This document shows positions 32,986 through 40,605 of a stretch of 40,605 bases of DNA, piece after piece (the stretch's first letter is position 1; each line of letters opens with the position of its first letter). Source of the DNA: Candidatus Tayloriibacteriota bacterium (GTDB lineage: Bacteria > Patescibacteriota > Minisyncoccia > Phycocordibacterales > PALSA-1337); assembly GCA_028286665.1 (NCBI GenBank), contig JAQBRD010000014.1:1-40605 (forward strand). The letters are read 5' to 3'. The notes below the pieces were generated by a model. The model made no database searches. It was not told the origin of the DNA and worked only from the letters and a program-made list of their open reading frames with translations. The translations under genes were made by a program, and so were the position numbers.

Positions 32986-34278
32986 TTATCTGAAGAGATT
33001 CAGCAGTATCTTCCGTGATTTCTTGAATAGGATCAGGCTGAAAAAAGGCACTACATAGGAAATGAGGCTGGCGTAGGCAGCGCCGGCCATTCCGTACTTA
33101 GGAATCATCACAAGGTTCAATCCGACGTTCGTTATCATTCCCAAGAAAGTCGTTGCCAATATTATCTTCGTCATATTCTCGGTTATAAGCAGCTGCTGGC
33201 TCATCAGGTTCAGCGCGGCGCCAATATTGCTCCATACATATATCTTGAGCACGCCGACCGCTCCGATAAAACCTGTCCCGAAGATGATTATGACGAGATA
33301 GTTCGAAAAGAGGGCTGTCGGCAGGGCAGTGAGCACCGATATGCCCGCGATGAGGATGAAAAGCTTTTTCGTTCTGCGGTAATAGAGTTCCTCGGATGTC
33401 TTCTTGGCATTTATTATTGCCGGAAAAAGTCCTCCGATGATGATGTTCGGTATGAAATACCATAATTCCGATATGCGCACCGCTGAATCGTACAAGCCTA
33501 CTGATTCCGAACTCAGCATGTTCTTTATCATGACCTGGTCGATCCGTGCGTATATGGCGAAAAAAGCCGAAGCGAAAATAAGCGGAAACGAATCTCGCGC
33601 GATGGATTTCGCTATTGCCTTGTCGAATTTCCAATTCCGAATCGTGCCGTATTCTCTGGTCCTCAGGTACAGGATTCCGATGGTGTAGAGTATCGGCTCG
33701 AGAAGGAGCACTCCTGCAAGATATATGACGCCCCCGCCGTAAAACATCACTCCTATCTTCAGGATATTCAGGATCAGCACTATTAGGGTGGAAAGGATTG
33801 ACGGACCTTTTGATTTCGCTTCAGCCTGGAATTCATAGCTGAGCAGTTGGAAAGAGCTGAAGATGAAAGTCAGGCTTACGATGCATATGAGAATGAACGA
33901 TACGTCTTTCGGAGACCAGATGAATGCGGATATGATGCAGACAATGGTAGTGATGCTCGAGGCCGCTAATCGCAGAGTCATTGCGCTGCCCATGTACCCG
34001 TTTCGCTTTTCAGGATGCCGGACGAGATCCCTGCACAATATCTGCTCGATGCCGAAAGACGCTAAAAAACCGAAAAGACCGACGAAGCTCGTCGCGTAAC
34101 TGAGCTGTCCATAGTTCGCAGCACCGAGATTCCTTGCGATATATGCCGTGCTTACAAAAGAGATCGCCATGCTTCCTAATCTGGCGAAGAACATCCAACC
34201 GATATTTTGGAAGTGCTTCTGGAAGCCGGCATGCTGCCATTTTTCCCGTATGAGATTGATGAGGGTCCGGTATGTCAT
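32986..34278 (-). CDS. oligosaccharide flippase (Wzx/RfbX-like)
   Basis: 430 aa multi-TM; FARLGSMAISFVSTAYIARNLGAANYGQLSYATSFVGLFG..IGIEQILCRDLV. Confidence 0.9.
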   Translation of the reverse strand: MTYRTLINLIREKWQHAGFQKHFQNIGWMFFARLGSMAISFVSTAYIARNLGAANYGQLSYATSFVGLFGFLASFGIEQILCRDLVRHPEKRNGYMGSAMTLRLAASSITTIVCIISAFIWSPKDVSFILICIVSLTFIFSSFQLLSYEFQAEAKSKGPSILSTLIVLILNILKIGVMFYGGGVIYLAGVLLLEPILYTIGILYLRTREYGTIRNWKFDKAIAKSIARDSFPLIFASAFFAIYARIDQVMIKNMLSSESVGLYDSAVRISELWYFIPNIIIGGLFPAIINAKKTSEELYYRRTKKLFILIAGISVLTALPTALFSNYLVIIIFGTGFIGAVGVLKIYVWSNIGAALNLMSQQLLITENMTKIILATTFLGMITNVGLNLVMIPKYGMAGAAYASLISYVVPFFSLILFKKSRKILLNLFR

Positions 34279-34306
34279 GAATCTATTCTATTTTCCGCAC
34301 AGGATG

Positions 34307-35524
34307 CTATTTCGACAGGAATTCCGAGAACTTTCCTTTCAAGTATTCTATCTGATCGTCATTGAGCCCGTGATGGCAGGCGACGACGAAGCCGTGTTCC
34401 ATGATCTGTTCGGTATTGTGATAGCGTTCGTTTATCTGTCGGTGAGTTATATCCTTGAATCCAGGCTGCTTCATGATATTTCCAGTGAAGATCGGCCGAG
34501 TCTGGATGTTGTTTTCTTCGAGGAATGTAATGATCTGCATGCGCGTGAACGGAGCTCCAGGCTTGATAATAAGAGGGAAAGCAAGCCATGCGGTCGTGGT
34601 GTTCGGCGTCTGTTTCGGAAGAATGAAGTGGTGATCATGCTGCTTGAAGAACTTCAGAAGGGAAGCGAAGTTCTTCTTTCTCTCGGAAAGGAACTTCGGG
34701 AGCTTCTTGAACTGCTCCAAAGCGAATGCGGATGAGAGTTCGAGCGGGAGGAAGTTGTACCCGATCTCGCTGAAGATGAATTTGTTATCGTACGGAATGC
34801 CGTGGAGCTTGTTCTTGAATCTATTTTTGAGCAATTCCGAATTGGCTTTTTCGCCGAAAAGGGAAGACTGGCGTCCCCAGCCGCGGAGAACTACGAGCCG
34901 GTCGACCCACTTCTGATCGTTGACCATGACCATGCCGCCGCCGCCCGCTCCGTTGATGATGTGCGATCCGTAGAAGCTCGTCGTAGAAATATGCGAATGC
35001 GTGCCAGTCGGCTTTCCTTCGAATTTCCCGCCGAGCGTATCGCATGAATCCTCGATGAACCAGAGCTTGTGCTTCTTTGCCAATGCAGCGAGACCTTTCA
35101 TGTTCGGAATGTTGCCCATGAGGGATGGGATCATCAGCGCTCTCGTCTTTTCCGTGATTGCTCGCTCGACTTCTTTCAGATTGATCACATAAGTGTCTGG
35201 ATCGACATCGACAAAGACAGGAACAAGTCCTTTATGCACGATTGGCGCAACCACCGTAGCGAAAGTAAGGATCGGAGTGATGACTTCGGAGCCTTTCGGC
35301 AGATTGAGCAGCTCGAATGCAAGAAGGTTCGCGGATGATCCTGAATTCACCATGACTCCGAATTTTTTGCCGAACAGCTTTGAGATTTTCTTTTCGAATT
35401 CCTTCGTATGCTCGCCGAGGGCGGTATTTCCTTTGAGAACTTTCACTACCGCGTCGATTTCTTCCTGGCCGTGCACTGAAAAACCGTAGGGAACTCTCAT
35501 TTTGGATTGCGGTGATTTGGGCAT
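34307..35524 (-). CDS. rfbH: RfbH-like CDP-4-keto-6-deoxyglucose 3-dehydratase (DegT/DnrJ/EryC1/StrS fold)
   Basis: 405 aa; NSGSSANLLAFELL; catalytic Lys position is His in TTSFYGSHIINGAGGGGMV. Confidence 0.87.
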   Translation of the reverse strand: MPKSPQSKMRVPYGFSVHGQEEIDAVVKVLKGNTALGEHTKEFEKKISKLFGKKFGVMVNSGSSANLLAFELLNLPKGSEVITPILTFATVVAPIVHKGLVPVFVDVDPDTYVINLKEVERAITEKTRALMIPSLMGNIPNMKGLAALAKKHKLWFIEDSCDTLGGKFEGKPTGTHSHISTTSFYGSHIINGAGGGGMVMVNDQKWVDRLVVLRGWGRQSSLFGEKANSELLKNRFKNKLHGIPYDNKFIFSEIGYNFLPLELSSAFALEQFKKLPKFLSERKKNFASLLKFFKQHDHHFILPKQTPNTTTAWLAFPLIIKPGAPFTRMQIITFLEENNIQTRPIFTGNIMKQPGFKDITHRQINERYHNTEQIMEHGFVVACHHGLNDDQIEYLKGKFSEFLSK

Positions 35525-35616
35525 TTTTTATATTGAATTATGCTATGATATTAGCATCTTTAGGTTTTTTTACAATCAATCCGCCTATTATATAGGCCAG
35601 ATTTGATGGATCGAGC

Positions 35617-36684
35617 ATGAAAAGCTTCTACGAAAACAAAAAAATACTCATTACCGGCCACACTGGCTTCAAAGGATCGTGGCTGACCCAGATCCTGCTC
35701 AATTTCGGGGCAGATGTCGTCGGCGTTTCCTTGCCGCCGGATACTGCTCCGAATCTCTTCGGCGAACTGAAGATAGAAGGAAGGATGAAGAATTATTTTC
35801 TCGATATCGCTGATTTCGACGGATTGAGAAAGATCTTTGCAGAAGAGAAGCCGGAGATCGTCTTCCACCTCGCGGCGCAGCCGATCGTGCGCATGAGCTA
35901 TGACGATCCCTTGAGGACCATCTCGTCCAATGCCATGGGAACTGCCCATGTGCTTCAGGCAATAAAGGACGTCGGAGGAATCAAGTCTGCCGTGATCATC
36001 ACGACAGACAAGGTATATGAAAACAGGGAATCGCAGCACCCGTATCAGGAAAGCGATGCTTTGGGCGGCTATGATCCGTACAGCGCGAGCAAGGCGGCTG
36101 CCGACATCATCGCAAACTCCTATATCCGATCCTTCTTCAATCCGAAGGATTTCGGAATGAAGCATCATACGTTGATCGCGATCGCGCGAGCAGGGAATGT
36201 CATCGGCGGCGGCGACTGGGCTCCGTATCGGCTCATTCCCGATGTCGTCAGATCGATTTATGAAAAGAACGAGCCGGTAGAAATCCGAAGCCCCGGTGCG
36301 ATCCGTCCTTGGGAGCACGTTCTCGAGCCGCTCTCGGGCTACCTCATTCTTGCCAAAGGACTCTATGAAGGAAGGCACGATCTTTCCACCGCTTGGAATT
36401 TCGGCCCGGAAGACGAGAGCTTTCTGACCGTGCAGCAGCTCGTCGATGCGGCGATACGGATTCTCGGCAAGGGCTCAGTCGACATCAGGCCTGATGATTC
36501 CAAGCATGAAGCGAACATCCTCAAGCTCGATATCGGCAAAGCGAAGAAGCTTCTCGGTTGGCATCCGAAATTCGATTTCAAGCAGAACTTGCAATATACA
36601 TTCGATTGGTACAAGAATTACTATGAAAAGAGGGAAGATGTAGTAGAATTCACCAACAAGCAGATAGAAACTTTTTTCAAATAA
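35617..36684 (+). CDS. rfbG: CDP-glucose 4,6-dehydratase
   Basis: KKILITGHTGFKGSWLTQILLNFGADVVGVSLPPDTAPNLF..DPYSASKAAAD..GNVIGGGDWAPYRLIPDVVR..IRPWEHVLEPLSGYLILA. Confidence 0.95.
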   Translation: MKSFYENKKILITGHTGFKGSWLTQILLNFGADVVGVSLPPDTAPNLFGELKIEGRMKNYFLDIADFDGLRKIFAEEKPEIVFHLAAQPIVRMSYDDPLRTISSNAMGTAHVLQAIKDVGGIKSAVIITTDKVYENRESQHPYQESDALGGYDPYSASKAAADIIANSYIRSFFNPKDFGMKHHTLIAIARAGNVIGGGDWAPYRLIPDVVRSIYEKNEPVEIRSPGAIRPWEHVLEPLSGYLILAKGLYEGRHDLSTAWNFGPEDESFLTVQQLVDAAIRILGKGSVDIRPDDSKHEANILKLDIGKAKKLLGWHPKFDFKQNLQYTFDWYKNYYEKREDVVEFTNKQIETFFK

Positions 36685-36690
36685 AACATC

Positions 36691-37476
36691 ATGAAAGTCG
36701 TCATACTCGCAGGAGGATTGGGAACTCGCTTGAGCGAGGAAACTCACATTAAGCCGAAGCCGATGGTAGAGATAGGCGGAAAGCCCATCCTTTGGCATAT
36801 CATGAAGATATATTCCCACTACGGATACAATGAATTCATCATCTGCCTCGGATACAAGGGCTATCATATAAAGGAGTGGTTCAACAACTATTATCTCCAC
36901 AACAGCGACGTGACATTCGATCTGGAGCACAACTCGGTCCAATATAAGAAAAATCGCGCAGAAAAATGGAACGTGACGCTCGTCGATACGGGGGACAATA
37001 CGCTGACCGGAGGAAGAATCAAGCGGATACAGGAATATGTGGGGGACGAAGCGTTCATGCTCACGTACGGCGATGGCGTCGCGAACATAGATATACCTGA
37101 TCTCATCAAATTCCATCAGAGCAGCAAGTCGGTCGCGACGATAACGGCAGTGACTCCGGAGGGGCGTTTCGGACTGATGAGCGTCGCAGACGGCAGCAAT
37201 TTCGTCCAATCATTCAGCGAGAAGACCGATAATAACAATAGGGTGAACGGAGGCTTCTTCGTCTTTGAGCCCGAGATCTTCGAATATATCCAGGATGGGG
37301 ACGCGACAATTTTCGAAAAAGGACCTCTGGAAAACCTGGCGAAAGACGGAAAGCTCAAGGCGTATGTTCATGACGGCTTTTGGAAGCCGATGGACAGCCT
37401 GAATGACAGGAATAAGCTCGAGGCGATGTGGGCGGAGAAGAAAGCCCCTTGGAAAATCTGGAATGAAACCAACTAA
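36691..37476 (+). CDS. rfbF: glucose-1-phosphate cytidylyltransferase
   Basis: MKVVILAGGLGTRLSEETHIKPKPMVEIGGKPILWHIMKIYSHYGYNEFIICLGYKGY. Confidence 0.97.
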   Translation: MKVVILAGGLGTRLSEETHIKPKPMVEIGGKPILWHIMKIYSHYGYNEFIICLGYKGYHIKEWFNNYYLHNSDVTFDLEHNSVQYKKNRAEKWNVTLVDTGDNTLTGGRIKRIQEYVGDEAFMLTYGDGVANIDIPDLIKFHQSSKSVATITAVTPEGRFGLMSVADGSNFVQSFSEKTDNNNRVNGGFFVFEPEIFEYIQDGDATIFEKGPLENLAKDGKLKAYVHDGFWKPMDSLNDRNKLEAMWAEKKAPWKIWNETN

Positions 37477-39241
37477 GAAATCATGCGCTGAAATAATCGT
37501 GGACTTTCTGGTCGATAAGAAAATCGACCGCGTATTCGACTTGAGCGGCGGCATGATCGCTTTTATGGAAGATGCCATCAGCAACAGGGATGGAATCGAC
37601 TGCTTTCCGATGCATCACGAACAGGCGGCTGGATTCGCGGCTGAAGGGTATGCCCGCATGAATCAGAATTTCGGAGTCGCTATGGCGACGAGCGGCCCCG
37701 GCGCAATGAATCTCATGACCGCCATCGGAAGCAGCTATTTCGATTCCATTCCTACGATGTTCATCGTCGGACAGGTGCATGCTGAGAATATAAAGAAGCG
37801 CGAGCATGTGCGGCAGGAGGGGTTCCAGGAAACCGACATCGTCAGTGTTTCTAAGCCGGTATCGAAGTATGCGGTGCAAGTACTCGATCCAAGCATGCTC
37901 GTGTATGAGCTCGAAAAATCACATTTCATCATGAAGAGCGGCCGCAGCGGCTCTGTCGTCATCGATATCCCTATCAATATCCAGCGCACGGAGGTCGAGG
38001 TCGCGAGCCTCATGCATTTCATCGGATCATCCGAGCATGCAGAGATGATGAAAGCATCAGACCGGCATTCCGTGGAGCAGGTCGAAGAGAAAGTTCAGCA
38101 GCTCGAGGAGCTGCTGAAGAATTCCCGGGCGCCGCTTGCTATCATCGGCAACGGAGTGCGGCTTTCAGATACGGCCGACGCGCTCGCGGACTTTGTCAGG
38201 AGGAATAATCTTCCGGTCGTCACGTCGCTTCTCGGAGTCGATTCGTTCGAGTACGGAGAGAGGCTTGTCGGGTTCATCGGTTCTAATGGCAACAGGGAAG
38301 CCAATATCGCCTTCGCAAATGCCGATCTGATCATCGCTCTCGGTACCAGGCTCGACATGCGCCAGACCGGAGATCCGAAGTTCTTCAATCCGGCCGCAAC
38401 CGTCGTCCATGTGGATATAGACAAGCATTCCTTGAACTACGCCATAAAGTCAGCCCTGACATTCGAGATGCATCTGACGGATTTCTTCGCTGCAGCCCAA
38501 AAGATAGAAACCCCAGAAAAAGCAGCCTGGTTTTCCTTCATCAGGTCTGTCAGGAGCCAGTTCGCAAGGCCGTTCATCTATAGCCCCGACAAAGTCGATC
38601 CGAATACATTCATCCACGAGCTTTCCTCGGCTGCTTCTCCTGCTGCGGTCGTCGTCGTCGATGTCGGGCAGAATCAGATGTGGACGGCGCAGTCATGGAA
38701 GATCAAGAAAGGCCAGCGGCTGCTATTTTCAGGCGGAATGGGCGCTATGGGCTTCTCTTTGCCGGCCGCAATCGGTGCCTGGTGCGCAGGTTCCGGGCCG
38801 GAGATCATATCCGTATGCGGCGATGGCGGCTTTCAGATAAATATCCAGGAAATGGAAACCGTGAGCCGGAATAATATCCCTCTGAAATTATTCATACTGA
38901 ATAATAATTCCTTGGGAATGGTCCGGGAATTCCAAGATCTGTATTTCAATAAGAACTATCAGTCAACTGTCGTCGGATACGGCTGCCCAGATCTGAAGAA
39001 GATAGCGAATGCATTCGATTTCGAATACCTGAGGATCGAAGGATTGGACAAGGATGATCCGGCCTTGAAGGGCGTGCTTCAAAGCAAGAAACCCGTCCTC
39101 ATCGAGGTCACGATCGACATGCTCGCAGCGCTGCAGCCGAAAATCGTCTACGGACATGCCTTGGACGATCAGGCTCCGTATCTCGATGAAGCGCAGAAGA
39201 AAACTTTGGAAAAGCTGAAATCAGACCTGCAGGCTTCGTGA
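37463..39241 (+). CDS. thiamine pyrophosphate-dependent enzyme (acetolactate synthase/YerE-like)
   Basis: MHHEQAAGFAAEGYARMNQNFGVAMATSGPGAMNL; GDGGFQINIQEMETVSRNNIPLKLFILNNNSLGMVREFQ (TPP motif); start 37463 preferred over 37403. Confidence 0.9.
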   Translation: MKPTKKSCAEIIVDFLVDKKIDRVFDLSGGMIAFMEDAISNRDGIDCFPMHHEQAAGFAAEGYARMNQNFGVAMATSGPGAMNLMTAIGSSYFDSIPTMFIVGQVHAENIKKREHVRQEGFQETDIVSVSKPVSKYAVQVLDPSMLVYELEKSHFIMKSGRSGSVVIDIPINIQRTEVEVASLMHFIGSSEHAEMMKASDRHSVEQVEEKVQQLEELLKNSRAPLAIIGNGVRLSDTADALADFVRRNNLPVVTSLLGVDSFEYGERLVGFIGSNGNREANIAFANADLIIALGTRLDMRQTGDPKFFNPAATVVHVDIDKHSLNYAIKSALTFEMHLTDFFAAAQKIETPEKAAWFSFIRSVRSQFARPFIYSPDKVDPNTFIHELSSAASPAAVVVVDVGQNQMWTAQSWKIKKGQRLLFSGGMGAMGFSLPAAIGAWCAGSGPEIISVCGDGGFQINIQEMETVSRNNIPLKLFILNNNSLGMVREFQDLYFNKNYQSTVVGYGCPDLKKIANAFDFEYLRIEGLDKDDPALKGVLQSKKPVLIEVTIDMLAALQPKIVYGHALDDQAPYLDEAQKKTLEKLKSDLQAS

Positions 39242-39260
39242 TGCATGGCCGCGCTCATAT

Positions 39261-40148
39261 ATGAAAAAGATAGCAATTCTCGGAGGAACGGGGTATATCG
39301 GCAAATCGCTCGTGCACAGGCTTTCCCTGGAGGGCGGCTTCGAGACGCATGTCTTCTCGAGATCGAAAGAGAAGATGGAAGAATTCGCACGCTCCATAGG
39401 AGCGGAGGGAAAATTTGAACTCCACTCACTCGGCGAATTCGGCCTTCATGAATATGATGCGGTGATCAATTGCATCGGAATCGGCAATCCGTCCGTGCTG
39501 AAGAAGGATCCTTCGGAAATAATGAGGATCACGGAGGAATTCGATAGCCTGGTCATCAGCTACCTGGAAAAGCATCCCGAGACTCTCTATGTCAACCTGA
39601 GCAGCGGGGCAGTGTACGGCAAGGATCTCGACGCGGCAGATCCGAAGAATAATTATGCGCTCGCAAAAATACATTCGGAAAAGCTCCACCGTTCGCTCCC
39701 GCATCTCAATATCGCGGATCTGAGAGTCTTCTCATTTTTCAGCCGATTCGTCGATCTGAATTCCGGATTCATGATTTCGGAAATGATCGACTGCGCAAGG
39801 AATAAGAAGCCGTTCTTGACGAGTCGGGAGGATATCGTGCGGGATTACGTCAGTCCGGAAGATCTTTTCGCGCTCATGAAGCTGCTCATCGAAAAGGGGA
39901 GGGTCAATGACTTTTTCGACGTATACAGCCTGAAGCCGATATCGAAATCGGAATTGCTGGAATTCTTCAGTACCGAGCATGCGCTGGAATACCGCTTCAA
40001 AGAAACGGCGGATGAAACCAGCCCTACCGGATCAAAGAATGCCTATTATTCGAAGGATAAAAAAGCCGAAACGCTCGGATTTGTCCCGCAATTCACTTCT
40101 CTCGAATGCATACGTCTCGAGATTGATAATATGCAAAATATGATATAG
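39261..40148 (+). CDS. NAD-dependent epimerase/reductase (SDR; candidate YerF-like partner)
   Basis: KKIAILGGTGYIGKSLVHRLSLEGGFETHVFSRS; YVNLSSGAVYGKDL..NNYALAKIHSEK. Confidence 0.85.
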   Translation: MKKIAILGGTGYIGKSLVHRLSLEGGFETHVFSRSKEKMEEFARSIGAEGKFELHSLGEFGLHEYDAVINCIGIGNPSVLKKDPSEIMRITEEFDSLVISYLEKHPETLYVNLSSGAVYGKDLDAADPKNNYALAKIHSEKLHRSLPHLNIADLRVFSFFSRFVDLNSGFMISEMIDCARNKKPFLTSREDIVRDYVSPEDLFALMKLLIEKGRVNDFFDVYSLKPISKSELLEFFSTEHALEYRFKETADETSPTGSKNAYYSKDKKAETLGFVPQFTSLECIRLEIDNMQNMI

Positions 40149-40173
40149 TTTGCTCATATCACCATTTATCATT

Positions 40174-40605
40174 ATGAATACAGACAAAACAATCAATACG
40201 ATCCTGAAATACGCAGCATATATCGGCCTCCTCGGCGCTCTTTTCGTGCCGATAGTAGTCAATTATTCATCGTTCTTCCTGTATATCACGGGCAAGGCAT
40301 TCGCTTTCAGGATTCTCATCGAAGTGATCTTCGCTCTCTGGCTCATCCTCGCATTGCGCGACCGGTCATATTTTCCAAAACGGTCCTGGATATTCGCAGG
40401 AGTGGCGATCTTCACGGTCATCGTCGGCATCGCCGATATCACCGGAGCCGAGCCGCTTCGAAGCATCTGGAGCAATTACGAGCGAATGGAAGGCTTCATA
40501 TGGATCGCGCATCTCTTCCTCTTCTTCGTCGCAGCTGCCGGCATCCTGGGGCAAGGGGAAACATCTGAGAAGAAAAAGTTCTGGATGCTGTTCGGTCACG
40601 TATCA
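40174..40605 (+). CDS. O-antigen ligase/polymerase (WaaL-like), N-terminal part, truncated by the window end
   Basis: Hand-translated open frame MNTDKTINTILKYAAYIGLLGALFVPIVVNYSSFFLYITGKAFAFRILIEVIFALWLILALRD..SNYERMEGFIWIAHLFLFF; multi-TM. Confidence 0.82.
   Translation, partial: MNTDKTINTILKYAAYIGLLGALFVPIVVNYSSFFLYITGKAFAFRILIEVIFALWLILALRDRSYFPKRSWIFAGVAIFTVIVGIADITGAEPLRSIWSNYERMEGFIWIAHLFLFFVAAAGILGQGETSEKKKFWMLFGHVS

Noticed and set aside
35560-36378. 272-aa minus-strand ORF
   Set aside because: Antisense to rfbG; shadow frame
23353-40605. Recent mobile-element insertion of the glycan locus
   Set aside because: No transposase, integrase, tRNA boundary or flanking direct repeats found in the window; composition change not obvious by eye

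Overview
This 40.6 kb window is densely coding and looks like a chromosomal segment of a small-genome bacterium. The gene families (TrmB-like regulator, SIMPL and SPFH proteins, VKOR, TraG-like ATPase, sparse Shine-Dalgarno sites) suggest Candidate Phyla Radiation/Patescibacteria, but that placement is inference. The left part (1-21 kb) holds a TrmB-type regulator divergent from an amino-acid ABC transporter, a repair/pool-sanitation group (rarA, endonuclease V, dgkA, NUDIX), a DsbA-VKOR pair, rRNA-modification enzymes, folD, secE-nusG-SPFH-rplK, and a six-gene deoxynucleotide cluster (DHFR, dcd, thyA / dCMP deaminase, tmk, dut). Next come a possible degenerate laccase-domain protein and a TraG/VirD4-like ATPase with a long Pro/Ala-rich tail. 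The right part (23-40.6 kb) is a surface-polysaccharide locus: a long leftward block with GT2s, two fucosyltransferase families, a GT-D (DUF1792) transferase, methyltransferases, a flippase and RfbH, then a rightward block with rfbG, rfbF, a TPP-dependent enzyme, an SDR reductase and an O-antigen ligase. The rightward block plus RfbH looks like a yersiniose-type CDP-3,6-dideoxy branched-sugar pathway. The most notable non-coding signals are: (a) -10 boxes placed exactly 6 nt before ATG at five genes, implying leaderless mRNAs; (b) an unannotated structured RNA with its own terminator between the SIMPL gene and secE (13859-14020); (c) a 12-bp, GNRA-capped, single-bulge hairpin between secE and nusG; (d) a divergent TrmB/ABC promoter with phased TTGTCA repeats. 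No CRISPR, tRNA, rRNA or transposase was found.
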